A stretch of DNA of 64,000 nucleotides, taken from assembly GCA_051656905.1 (NCBI GenBank), contig JBOFJQ010000034.1, positions 62,001 to 126,000 of the forward strand, written 5' to 3'. This document shows, one piece after another, positions 16,188 to 24,153 of this stretch. Position 1 is the first letter of the stretch. Each line of letters opens with the position of its first letter. The stretch comes from JAGNZR01 sp051656905 (lineage in GTDB: Bacteria; Fusobacteriota; Fusobacteriia; Fusobacteriales; Fusobacteriaceae). Made by a program: the position numbers and the translations under genes. Under the pieces are notes generated by a model. The model made no database searches. It was not told the DNA's origin and saw only the letters and a list, made by a program, of their open reading frames with translations.

Positions 16188-16708
16188 AAGAAACAACCAA
16201 AATCTTCAGGATTTTTAATCTCCTCTTTATTAGCAATATGTTTGGCAAGGATTACCATTTTATTTAATGATTCATTAAGACCAATACCACCTTTTTTAGG
16301 AGTTTTAACAATAAAAATGCTGCTTTTATATTTATCTTTTGCAATGTTTTCTTCACTCATTGCTGCAAGTGTTGGTATATCTGTGAGAAGTTTAATCTCT
16401 TTTGCAAGATAACCAGCCATCTCTCCAAATTTTTCATAATTAAAAGCTGGACCACAGATAATCACATCTGGATCAACTTTTTTTGACATAGCAGCCATTT
16501 TTTTTGTTAGCTCCTCTTTATTATCTAAAAAGAGTTGATCACCACAATAGAGAGTAGCAATTATTTCACAATTAGAACTTTTGAGGAAGGGTTCCATCAT
16601 TAATCCAGGTCCCATAGGTCCTTTTTTTCCACCAGGTTCCATGTTACAATTTTCTTCTCCTCCTAACCCTGCTTGGATTTGGTTAAGAATCATCATTATT
16701 TTAGTCAT
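16184..16708 (-). CDS. Stand-alone N-terminal domain of GrdB (glycine/sarcosine/betaine reductase B) type
   Basis: The 174 residues align with the first domain of GrdB-type selenoprotein B: an N-terminal NQIQAGLGGEEN block, GPMGPG, ATLYCGD, DVIICGPAFNYEKFGEMAG, IPTLAAMSEEN, and an end where GrdB continues with EGYLPRG (here EDFGCFL then stop). Full GrdB is about 435 residues, with selenocysteine in the second half; that half is absent. The stop TGA is followed directly by TAA, so selenocysteine read-through does not extend it. It lies between PTS IIC and the dipeptidase, with AGGAGG before the ATG. A redox or binding role in this operon is only a guess. Confidence 0.75.
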   Translation of the reverse strand: MTKIMMILNQIQAGLGGEENCNMEPGGKKGPMGPGLMMEPFLKSSNCEIIATLYCGDQLFLDNKEELTKKMAAMSKKVDPDVIICGPAFNYEKFGEMAGYLAKEIKLLTDIPTLAAMSEENIAKDKYKSSIFIVKTPKKGGIGLNESLNKMVILAKHIANKEEIKNPEDFGCFL

Positions 16709-16725
16709 TATTTTCCTCCTAAATA

Positions 16726-18081
16726 TTAAAATTCAAGTGAATCGAAAGAAAGGTCATCATCATCTTCCTTAGTGTTTTCTTTAGCATTTTTTTCTTCAAT
16801 TAAATATTGATTATCCATAACCTTAATAAAAGGCATATACAGAAAAATTCCTAGGATAAAAAGTAATAGTTGCAGTATTGCTCCATTTATTCCAGTTGTT
16901 AAGAAACCAGAAAATAGAATAGGAGTTGTCCAAGGAATTTGTACACCATTTGTAAAAGGAACAAATCCCCAAAGCATAGCATAGTATGAAATAATAATAT
17001 TAATTGTAGGTATTATTGCAAATGGAATTAGCATTAATGGATTTAACATCATAGGAAGTCCGTAGATAATAGGTTCATTAATACCAAATACTCCAGGTAA
17101 AAGAGAAAGCCCCCCTAGATTCTTAATACGTTTACTCTTACAGAATATAAGCATTGCTACAATAAGAGAAAGGGTACTTCCAGCACCACCAAATGTTGCA
17201 AACATATCTTGGAACTGTCCTGTAATTATATTAGGCATAGGTAAACCCTTTTGAAAAGCTTCAAGATTTTCTGCAGATAGTACTTTTAAAATAGGATTGA
17301 AAACTGCTCCAACAACACTAGAACCATTAATTCCAAAGAACCAGAATACGTGAAGGAAGATATAAGCGATAACCATTGCAGGTAGTGTATTTCCAATTCT
17401 TAAAAGAGGTTGTTGAAGAAACTGATAAATAAGTGTATGTACATCTCCAAAACTTGTCATTTCAAAAATTAATTTTACAATAAACACAACGAGAATAACA
17501 ATTCCAGAGGGGATAATTGCAGCAAAAGATTTTGCAACTGTAGGTGGCACACCTTCAGGCATCTTTATAACCCATCCTTTTTTAACTATTGAAGCGAAAA
17601 GTTTAACAGATAGAATTGATGTAATCATTCCAACAAAAACACCCTTCGTTCCCATCCAAACTAAAGGAATTCCTTTTACAAGATATACATCTTCACTTCC
17701 TTTCGGAGTATAATTTATAATGAAAGGAGTCAAAATAAAGAAAGCAACAAGAGCAACTGATGAAGCAGAAATTGCATCAACCTCTTCCTGTTTACCATAA
17801 CTATATCCAATTCCAATGACAGCTAATATAGTCATAACATCAAATGTTGCTGTAACGGGATGTGATAGATTATCAGCCCAGTTAGGACCAAAGAATTGTG
17901 CCCAAAAATCTTGCCAACCAGGAATAGGAAAATTAGCTATTAAAAGAAATAATGATCCTATTATTAGAAGTGGCGAAGAGATTAAAAATCCATCTCTTAC
18001 GGCTATTAAATATTTATTTTTTCCAATTTTTTCTGCAAGTGGCATTAATATTTTTTCTAAAGAACTCATGACTTTATTCAT
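16726..18081 (-). CDS. PTS system IIC permease, lactose/cellobiose (Lac) family
   Basis: The membrane channel of a phosphotransferase system. At 451 residues with about ten hydrophobic segments it matches CelB/ChbC-type IIC proteins: N-terminal MSSLEKILMPLAEKIGKN, then GSLFLLIANFPIPGW, FGINGSSVVGAVFNP, and GGAGSTLSLIVAMLIF with the GVFGINEPIIYGLP active-site loop. The acidic tail (KEDDDDLSF) is unusual but short. It lies between IIB and the GrdB-like gene. Sugar specificity cannot be read from sequence; the neighbouring glycosylasparaginase points to an N-acetylglucosamine-asparagine-type or other amino-sugar conjugate. Confidence 0.92.
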   Translation of the reverse strand: MNKVMSSLEKILMPLAEKIGKNKYLIAVRDGFLISSPLLIIGSLFLLIANFPIPGWQDFWAQFFGPNWADNLSHPVTATFDVMTILAVIGIGYSYGKQEEVDAISASSVALVAFFILTPFIINYTPKGSEDVYLVKGIPLVWMGTKGVFVGMITSILSVKLFASIVKKGWVIKMPEGVPPTVAKSFAAIIPSGIVILVVFIVKLIFEMTSFGDVHTLIYQFLQQPLLRIGNTLPAMVIAYIFLHVFWFFGINGSSVVGAVFNPILKVLSAENLEAFQKGLPMPNIITGQFQDMFATFGGAGSTLSLIVAMLIFCKSKRIKNLGGLSLLPGVFGINEPIIYGLPMMLNPLMLIPFAIIPTINIIISYYAMLWGFVPFTNGVQIPWTTPILFSGFLTTGINGAILQLLLFILGIFLYMPFIKVMDNQYLIEEKNAKENTKEDDDDLSFDSLEF

Positions 18082-18086
18082 AGTTA

Positions 18087-18404
18087 TTATCTCCCTTTAA
18101 TTAATCTTACAACTTGTTTTAAAACTTTCTCTCCATTCATAGACCCATAGTCAACAGTATCAATTATATCTACTGGAATCCCTAAAGGCTCATATTTCCC
18201 TTTTATCTCTTCAAACATATACTTGATTTGCGGCCCTAATAATATACAATCAGGTTTATTCTTTTCTACAATTTTATCTGCTTCTGAATAAGAAAATGCA
18301 TCGATTTGAACAGGAAGTTTGTGCTCTTCTGCAACTTTTCTCATCTTTGTTACAAGAAGGCTTGTAGACATACCAAAACTACATAATAAGATAACTTTTT
18401 TCAT
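18087..18404 (-). CDS. PTS system IIB component, lactose/cellobiose family
   Basis: A 105-residue cytoplasmic phosphocarrier that passes phosphate from IIA to the incoming sugar. The phosphorylated Cys8 sits in LLCSFGMSTS, where family members usually read CSAGMSTS. GPQIKYMFEEI and an ending like VLKQVVRLIK complete the fold. AGGAGTG precedes the ATG. It lies directly before IIC on the transcript, only 5 bases away. Confidence 0.93.
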   Translation of the reverse strand: MKKVILLCSFGMSTSLLVTKMRKVAEEHKLPVQIDAFSYSEADKIVEKNKPDCILLGPQIKYMFEEIKGKYEPLGIPVDIIDTVDYGSMNGEKVLKQVVRLIKGR

Positions 18405-18435
18405 TTAATCACTCCTAAAATTTTATTTTTTTATT

Positions 18436-19395
18436 TTATAAATCATGAAGAGGTTTTTTAATTCTTGCTTCATAAGCTGTTAACCATTCTTGCGATACTT
18501 CTTTAATATCAACTGAATTTTCATTTGGATTAGCTATATAAATTTTATCAGACAAAGTGTTATTTCCAGCAACAAATGTGAATTCACAGTTTGTTCCAAC
18601 ACCCCAGTTACCATTTTTATCTATAGCAACTATAGAAATAGCACCAACTTTTCCATATTTTCTTTTAAGTTTTTTTGAAAAATCAAATACTACTTTCTGA
18701 GCTGACTCTTGAGGGGATAAACCTTCTTCCATAAGCCTTACAGTTTCATAAGAGCAACACCCTTTCATTATATCTTCACCAAGACCAGTAGCAGCAGCAG
18801 CACCAATTTCAGAATCAGCATAAAACCCTGAACCAGATAATGGAGAATCTCCAACTCTACCAGATTTTTTCATGAAAAGCCCACTTGTAGATGTTCCAGC
18901 AGTAATAGTTCCATTAAGATCTAAACCAAGAACGCAGACTGTATCGTGACCGTCGTAAGGGGATAGATTCTTTTCTTTAATCTCTTCTAATTTTTTTTCA
19001 TACATTTTTTTTGCTCTTGGAGTAAGCATATTTTTTCTTTCAAACCCCTCTTTCTGAGCAAAGTTTTCAGCTCCGTTTCCCACTAAGAAAGAATTGAAAC
19101 GTTCTTTACTAAGTCTTCTTGCTATAGATATAGGATTTGCAAAATCCCTAATACTTGCTACAGCACCAATAGCAAGCGTATCACCATTCATATAAGCAGC
19201 ATCTAGCTCAACTATACAATGCTCATTTGGTAATCCACCAAACCCTACGGATTTATAATAAGGATTATTTTCTGTGATTCTTACTGCAACTTCTACAGCA
19301 TCACCTGAATTACTACCACTTTCTAGAAGTTTGATTCCCTCTTCTACTCCTTCGAAAGCCATACGCCAAGTTGCAATCATACCCCATTTACTCAT
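18436..19395 (-). CDS. Glycosylasparaginase, N4-(beta-N-acetylglucosaminyl)-L-asparaginase type
   Basis: An Ntn hydrolase that splits the amide between an N-linked sugar and asparagine, giving aspartate and a glycosylamine. The 319 residues self-cleave before the nucleophile Thr152 in YDGHDTVCVLGLD; HDT is diagnostic. Substrate-pocket residues are visible in GRVGDSPL (Arg180, Asp183) and ATGLGED (203-207). There is no signal peptide, so it acts in the cytoplasm on imported substrate. It is encoded between PTS IIA and IIB with AGGAGG before its ATG, so its substrate is probably delivered by that PTS. An isoaspartyl peptidase role is possible, but the motifs favour glycosylasparaginase. Confidence 0.88.
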   Translation of the reverse strand: MSKWGMIATWRMAFEGVEEGIKLLESGSNSGDAVEVAVRITENNPYYKSVGFGGLPNEHCIVELDAAYMNGDTLAIGAVASIRDFANPISIARRLSKERFNSFLVGNGAENFAQKEGFERKNMLTPRAKKMYEKKLEEIKEKNLSPYDGHDTVCVLGLDLNGTITAGTSTSGLFMKKSGRVGDSPLSGSGFYADSEIGAAAATGLGEDIMKGCCSYETVRLMEEGLSPQESAQKVVFDFSKKLKRKYGKVGAISIVAIDKNGNWGVGTNCEFTFVAGNNTLSDKIYIANPNENSVDIKEVSQEWLTAYEARIKKPLHDL

Positions 19396-19424
19396 TTATA
19401 GACCTCCTACAAGTTCAATGTTAT

Positions 19425-19727
19425 TTATATTTTTTCATAAAGTTCAATCATTTCAGCAATAAGTTCCTTTGCTAAAAGAGCATTCATTAAATGATCTTGA
19501 GCATGAATAAGGATAAGATTCATCTCTATTTTATCTCCATCAGCCTCTTTAACTATTAATTCAGTTTGGATATGATGAGCTTCATACATTTTACTTTGAG
19601 CTTCTTGCAATTTTTTTCTAGCATTTTCAAAATCCTTCTTTTTAGCAAGAGCAAGAGCTTCAAAAGCTAAACTTTTACCTTCACCTGCATTTCCTATAAG
19701 TCCCATTGCTATAGTTTCTAAATCCAT
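19425..19727 (-). CDS. PTS system IIA component, lactose/cellobiose family
   Basis: A 100-residue all-helical phosphocarrier. The phosphorylated His75 lies in ILIHAQDHLMN, with the metal-binding Asp78. The N-terminus (MGLIGNAGEGKSLAFEALALAKK) is typical. It is the first gene of the minus-strand operon, with GGGGG before its ATG and a promoter and palindrome immediately upstream. Confidence 0.93.
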   Translation of the reverse strand: MDLETIAMGLIGNAGEGKSLAFEALALAKKKDFENARKKLQEAQSKMYEAHHIQTELIVKEADGDKIEMNLILIHAQDHLMNALLAKELIAEMIELYEKI

Positions 19728-19755
19728 AAAAATTACCCCCTTAAAATTTTTCTGT

Positions 19756-19800
19756 ATTATTATGATAATAATCTATAACTTATCTAAAAAAATGTCAAAT
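19756..19800 (-). promoter_or_regulatory. Candidate promoter and palindromic operator of the PTS-glycosylasparaginase operon
   Basis: On the minus strand a consensus TTGACA (about 19792-19797) is followed at 17 bases by TAGATT, a weak -10. Just downstream lies a perfect 8-1-8 palindrome, ATTATTAT-G-ATAATAAT, at 19756-19772, placed where a repressor would block transcription of the first gene, IIA. Confidence 0.5.
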
Positions 19801-19892
19801 TGAACTAATTTAGTGTTTTTTCGTTTAAATAAGTTATAAAAAACTTGCTAACACTTAAAAAACATGATAAAAGTAGTTATGACGAAAAAAAA

Positions 19893-21038
19893 ATGAATAA
19901 TAAATCGTCTAAAAAAAATTTTTTAATGAGGGAGCAAATGAGTGAATTTTTTTTAAAGTTTTTAAAAAATAGTGATATGAGTAAAATAAGTATAGAGTTT
20001 AATAAAAATCTTAGTAAGAAAGAAAAAGATTTAATAATTAAAATAAATGATAATTTAAATGAAGGAAGAGCTCTTATAAAGAAAGATGAAAATTTAGAGA
20101 GAGACTTAATAAAATTAAAAGATAAAAATTTAATGTTTTACTATAATGAATCTTTGGTAGGCTATATACCTATAATAAATGGCTTTTATTGTTTTGAAAA
20201 TGTTTATGATATAGAAGTCTCTAATGAATATTCTTATAGTTTAAAAGAGGGATCAGTATATAATCGTTTAAAACTAAACCATATTTTACTATTTAAAGAA
20301 AAAAATACTCATAAGCTATATCAAAAGATATTAAAAGCGGACAATAATGAATTTGTAGTTGAAATGGCTAGTTTAAGGGAGCTTTTTTCATTGCCAGAAG
20401 AGTCTTACACAAGATTTTATGATATTGAGAAAAAAATATTATTGCCTGCTATTGAGGATATTCAAAGAGTTGTAAAGAAAAACATAACTTTTGAAAAATT
20501 AAAAAATTTGGAATATAAGACTGCTAAGATTTATGGAGTAAAATTTTCTGTTAAAGAGTCAAAAAATGAAAAAAATAGATTGAATATTCACATGTCTAGA
20601 ATAAAAGATTATGTTAAAGATTTTCAAAGTGTATATCAAGAGTTAGAAAAAGCCCTTAATATATATGGAAACGAGTATATAGAAGATAAAATTAATATTG
20701 TTTTGGCTAATTATAAGGATGATATGGATGAGAAGTTAATAGCTCTTCTTCAAGAAAAGGAGATACCTAATGAATCTGTTCTTATTGATGTAAGGAAAAA
20801 ATTTGTATCTCTATTTGATCTACATAGAGAAGTTTTAAAGTGTATAAGAGATTTAAGTAATAGAAATCTTGATTTAAATTTAGAGTTAATGTCGATAAAG
20901 TTTTTAACTAAAATTTATTTTTTAAAAAATAATGATACAATTAATTACAGAGAGAAAAATATTGTTTTTAGAATAGAATATCAAAAAAATGGGATAACTA
21001 ATATTATAATATCACAAATAAATTCTATTTCTAAATAG
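19893..21038 (+). CDS. Plasmid-type replication initiator (Rep_3/RepB-like)
   Basis: A 381-residue protein with features of Rep_3-family plasmid initiators: SLRELFSLPEESYTRFYDI followed by KKILLPAIEDIQ is the winged-helix part, with a second winged-helix-like part at NLEYKTAKIYGVKFSV. Residues near the C-terminus are helical and charged. The start is uncertain: the longest frame begins at TTG 19845, but ATG 19893 is more plausible because a possible -10 (TATAAA at 19835) lies just before the TTG; ATG 19941 follows AGGGAG closely and is also possible. No iterons are seen upstream. It may be a remnant or a chromosomal relative of an integrated plasmid. Confidence 0.6.
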   Translation: MNNKSSKKNFLMREQMSEFFLKFLKNSDMSKISIEFNKNLSKKEKDLIIKINDNLNEGRALIKKDENLERDLIKLKDKNLMFYYNESLVGYIPIINGFYCFENVYDIEVSNEYSYSLKEGSVYNRLKLNHILLFKEKNTHKLYQKILKADNNEFVVEMASLRELFSLPEESYTRFYDIEKKILLPAIEDIQRVVKKNITFEKLKNLEYKTAKIYGVKFSVKESKNEKNRLNIHMSRIKDYVKDFQSVYQELEKALNIYGNEYIEDKINIVLANYKDDMDEKLIALLQEKEIPNESVLIDVRKKFVSLFDLHREVLKCIRDLSNRNLDLNLELMSIKFLTKIYFLKNNDTINYREKNIVFRIEYQKNGITNIIISQINSISK

Positions 21039-21077
21039 TATAGTTACTTAAATTTAAAGATTTTAAAGGAGATTAAG

Positions 21078-22850
21078 GTGAATTTTATAAAGAATATGCA
21101 GATTTTAATATTAATTTTTATTTTAAATAATTTTTTAGTATTTGGAAAAGATACTCCAATTCATGAAAAATTAAATTTAATTTTAAATAATGAAAAGCAG
21201 ATAAAAGGGACGTTAAGTTATAATAAAGTTGGGAAAAATTACGATGTTATTTTTGCTAAAGATGGAGTCGATGAAGTATTTTTGACTAAATATAGTCTAA
21301 AAAGAGAGATTAAAAGTGTTTTTTTATATGATATAAATGGAGATGAAACTAAAGAGGTTTTTATTATTTCTAAAGAAAATGAGAAAAACTATTTAGAGGG
21401 ATTCTGTTTAATCTTAGATAGTGGAATGGAAGAGTTATACTCTATAAAGACTTTTGATGAAAAAACTAGTAAAGAAATAAATAAAAAGATTAGTGAAATC
21501 AAAAATTTTAATGCTAGTTTAGCAAAAGATGAATTAAAAAAATATTATCCATACTATAAAATTGTATGGAGCGATGTAGATTATTGGAATGTAAAAAAAA
21601 GAGTTGGTGAAGAGGAGTATTATAGCAAAGGATTTTATTTTCAATATGAATTAAGGTTAGAAGATTATAAAGATTTTAGTTTAAAAAGAAAATTAAAAGA
21701 TTTAAAGATAGAACCAGAAAAAGCTGATTTTATTGGATTTATAAATAATGAAGGATACTTAATGAAGGATAGTTTAGTAGGAGCCTGCTTGAAAAAATAC
21801 GGAGATTATTATTTGATTTTTTACTTAGATCCTATGGGAATTGAGATGCAATTGCTAGAGATGTTCCAGGGTAAGATAGAGGATGGACGTGTAATAAGAG
21901 AAGGTAAGTATTATTCTGAACAAGAAAATGGAATGTATAATAACAATTTTAAAGAGGGGCAGTGGAAGTCTTTTCAATGGTCAGAGAGTTTTAAAAGGTA
22001 TTTTCCAGTAAGTAGGTATTATAAAAACGGAGTGTTAGAGCAAGAGGATGGTTATTATAGACATAAAGATGTTCTATATAAAAAATGGAGTAAATACTAT
22101 GGAGAGCAGAGTAAAGTCATAAAAAAAGTTTATTATGAAAAAAATGGAGATGTCTCTCAAATAAGGAATTATTCAGATGGCATATTAAAAACTGCAATAA
22201 ATTTAGCACATTTTAAGAGAGAATATAGTATATATGATAAAAAAATTGGGGCTAACGGCTATGAATATTATGAAAATAGAAAAGGACTAAGTAAATTTAA
22301 AAGCTTAAATCTTGAAAATATGAAGCTAGAAAATAATGAATTAAATCTTTATTCAATAAAAGATGAAAATGGGAAGAATATTTTCATAAGATTTGAAAAT
22401 TATCAAGAGAAGAATATGCAAAGTAATACTTTAACGTCACTAGATGCAGTTAAAAAAGATTTAGGGATAAAAGAAATATTTTATGGTTATTCAAAAGAAC
22501 GTGTAATAAATAGTTTAGAGGATATAGTTAAAGATGGATATTATGAACTATTTTCTTTTGGAACATTTATGGATAATGGAGATGATTTCGAAATAAATGA
22601 TGATTTTAGAGTAGGAGAGTATGTTATATCTAGTGGGAATTTTAAAGATGGTAAAAAAATAGGAGAATGGAAAAATTTTGATCCCCATAGAGGAGATTTA
22701 CTAGAAATTTTAACATATGAAGATGGAGTCTTAAAGGGTCCGTATGAATTATATGATGTAGATGAAGCTTTAAGAGAAAAAGGAAAATATCTTAATGGCG
22801 AAAAAGTAATTGAATGGAAAGCACCTCCATTTTATCAGTTTAGTATGTAA
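21078..22850 (+). CDS. Large exported protein with C-terminal YwqK/MORN-like repeats
   Basis: A 590-residue protein of unknown function. The N-terminal signal peptide (QILILIFILNNFLVFG) is followed by a region with VFLYDINGDETKEVFIIS, an FG-GAP/VCBS-like calcium-loop pattern. Later parts carry YwqK/MORN-like blocks: EGKYYSEQENGMYNNNFKEG, GQWKSFQW, GNFKDGKKIGEWKNF, DGVLKGPYELYD and GKYLNGEKVIEWK. It resembles an enlarged version of the lipoprotein at 10768-11196. GTG start at 21078 behind AAAGGAG. It lies 39 bases after the initiator gene and ends at a very long terminator stem. Confidence 0.65.
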   Translation: MNFIKNMQILILIFILNNFLVFGKDTPIHEKLNLILNNEKQIKGTLSYNKVGKNYDVIFAKDGVDEVFLTKYSLKREIKSVFLYDINGDETKEVFIISKENEKNYLEGFCLILDSGMEELYSIKTFDEKTSKEINKKISEIKNFNASLAKDELKKYYPYYKIVWSDVDYWNVKKRVGEEEYYSKGFYFQYELRLEDYKDFSLKRKLKDLKIEPEKADFIGFINNEGYLMKDSLVGACLKKYGDYYLIFYLDPMGIEMQLLEMFQGKIEDGRVIREGKYYSEQENGMYNNNFKEGQWKSFQWSESFKRYFPVSRYYKNGVLEQEDGYYRHKDVLYKKWSKYYGEQSKVIKKVYYEKNGDVSQIRNYSDGILKTAINLAHFKREYSIYDKKIGANGYEYYENRKGLSKFKSLNLENMKLENNELNLYSIKDENGKNIFIRFENYQEKNMQSNTLTSLDAVKKDLGIKEIFYGYSKERVINSLEDIVKDGYYELFSFGTFMDNGDDFEINDDFRVGEYVISSGNFKDGKKIGEWKNFDPHRGDLLEILTYEDGVLKGPYELYDVDEALREKGKYLNGEKVIEWKAPPFYQFSM

Positions 22851-22865
22851 AATAATAAAAAAGGT

Positions 22866-22937
22866 AAAAAAAAGATAAGAATTTTAAACTAATTGTAGAC
22901 TTACTTATATTAGTTTGGAATTCTTATCTTTTTTTGT
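22866..22937 (+). terminator. Very long terminator hairpin (about 27 bp stem)
   Basis: Bases 22866-22892 pair with 22909-22935 with only two G-T wobbles, ending in seven T residues. The core is AAAGATAAGAATT/AATTCTTATCTTT. It separates the initiator/MORN region from the tail cluster. Confidence 0.85.
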
Positions 22938-22951
22938 TTTTAAATGTTGCT

Positions 22952-22973
22952 TATAGTAAATTTTTTTACTATA
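22952..22973. promoter_or_regulatory. Palindrome upstream of the tail-cluster regulator
   Basis: TATAGTAAA (22952-22960) and TTTACTATA (22965-22973) form a perfect inverted repeat with a 4-base centre. Its ATAGT/ACTAT half sites recur at 23560-23570 before the first tail gene, so both could bind the same regulator. A fold-back RNA role is also possible. Confidence 0.45.
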
Positions 22974-23138
22974 AAGATGCTGTATTTTCAATAAAAATAT
23001 AAGGAAAGTCTACTTATTTTGGTATACTTTTTTTTGTTTTATAGATAGTGAAATTCAGTTATAAAAAGCTACAAAAGAGAATAAAAATTGAGAAAAGAGT
23101 AGAAGAAGAAAAGTAAGATAAATAATAAGGGGAGAATT

Positions 23139-23435
23139 ATGAATAATATGGATTTATTTTCAAGCGACAAAAACATTTTTAAAAATAGAGAGGAGTCAGA
23201 AATTTTTAAAATAAAAAAAAAGTATGCAGAAGCTTTTAGAAAAATATTGGAGGGGGAGATCCAATTACCAAGTAAAAGGGAGTCTTTAGCATATAACTAC
23301 TGGAGATCAGGAAAAACATATTCAGATATAGCTTTACTCATGAATATTAAAGCAGAAACAGCAAAACAACTTAAATATAGGTATGAAAAAAAATTAATTC
23401 AAACATCACTATTAATATCAAAAATTAATAAGTAA
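23139..23435 (+). CDS. Sigma-70 region-4-like HTH regulator (Xpf-like) of the tail cluster
   Basis: A 98-residue protein whose C-terminal half (residues 45-90) reads as a helix-turn-helix like sigma factor region 4: ESLAYNYWRSGKTYSDIA, then MNIKAETAKQLKYRYEKK. No region 2 is present, so it would recognise DNA but not form a complete sigma factor. PBSX-type elements use a similar small sigma-like activator, Xpf, for late genes. It precedes the tail genes by 244 bases on the same strand, with GGGGAG before the ATG. The activator role is inference from position. Confidence 0.6.
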   Translation: MNNMDLFSSDKNIFKNREESEIFKIKKKYAEAFRKILEGEIQLPSKRESLAYNYWRSGKTYSDIALLMNIKAETAKQLKYRYEKKLIQTSLLISKINK

Positions 23436-23559
23436 AGAATTAGTAGTTTTTTATATTAATATTAATGAACTTTAAATTTTAGAAAGTAAAAATAAAAAAT
23501 ATTTTAAAAATTAAAAAAAATAAAAGCTAATGATTTCAGTAAAAATTAAGTTAAATTAT

Positions 23560-23570
23560 ATAGTCACTAT
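23560..23570. promoter_or_regulatory. Short palindrome before the tail structural operon
   Basis: ATAGT-C-ACTAT is a perfect 5-1-5 palindrome about 110 bases before the first structural gene. It shares half sites with the palindrome at 22952-22973. AGTCAC also repeats at 23562 and 23577. Confidence 0.35.
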
Positions 23571-23679
23571 CTAAAAAGTCACAAAAAATAGTAGACCTTC
23601 ATCTATTAGTGAGAAGTATATCTTTCAAATATAAAAAGTTTATTTCTCTAAAGATAAGGAAAGGAGGTGAAAAAATAAA

Positions 23680-24135
23680 ATGGGGGTCATAAGAATATTA
23701 AATAAGTTAATAGAGCTGTTACGTAGTAAAAATCCTAATTTTAAAATTGATATAATCGAAGATACAAATTTTTTCAAATTTGAGAATAATTCAATAGCAG
23801 TGATACTGTCAAATGAAAAATATGGAGTAGAAAGGGATTCATTGGAAGTTAAGTTTTATTATTCAATTACCAGAATTGAAAAAGAAAATAGTTTACTTGA
23901 TTTTAAAAGTGAAATAGTTAAATTTTTAGAAACTATTGAGACTGTGGAAGATAATAACTTCTTTCAAATAGGAAAAGTTATAAATTATGATGATTTTTCA
24001 ATTGTTACTAAGAATAGTGGTTTGAGAACAGCTTGTATAAGTATGACTTATGATATTACAAAAGTTCTAAATGTAGATTATTACGAAGGTGAAGAGAAGA
24101 GAGAGTTTATGAATGATTTAAATTTAAATTTTTAG
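23680..24135 (+). CDS. Putative tail completion/terminator-like protein (XkdJ position)
   Basis: A 151-residue protein with no motif I can name. It is the first structural gene of the tail cluster, immediately before the sheath gene, the place of XkdJ or tail-terminator proteins in PBSX-like elements. Its makeup (a short N-terminal helix, then alternating beta strands, DSLEVKFYYSITRIE and FSIVTKNSGLRTACISM) fits the small alpha-beta fold of tail terminators. AGGAGGTG precedes the ATG. Assignment rests mainly on gene order. Confidence 0.5.
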   Translation: MGVIRILNKLIELLRSKNPNFKIDIIEDTNFFKFENNSIAVILSNEKYGVERDSLEVKFYYSITRIEKENSLLDFKSEIVKFLETIETVEDNNFFQIGKVINYDDFSIVTKNSGLRTACISMTYDITKVLNVDYYEGEEKREFMNDLNLNF

Positions 24136-24153
24136 AAAATAGGGGGAAATATA

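Noticed and set aside
16160..16190. Possible selenocysteine read-through at the TGA of the GrdB-like gene
   Set aside because: TGA is followed at once by TAA in the same frame, and ATGA there couples the next gene, so it is a true stop.
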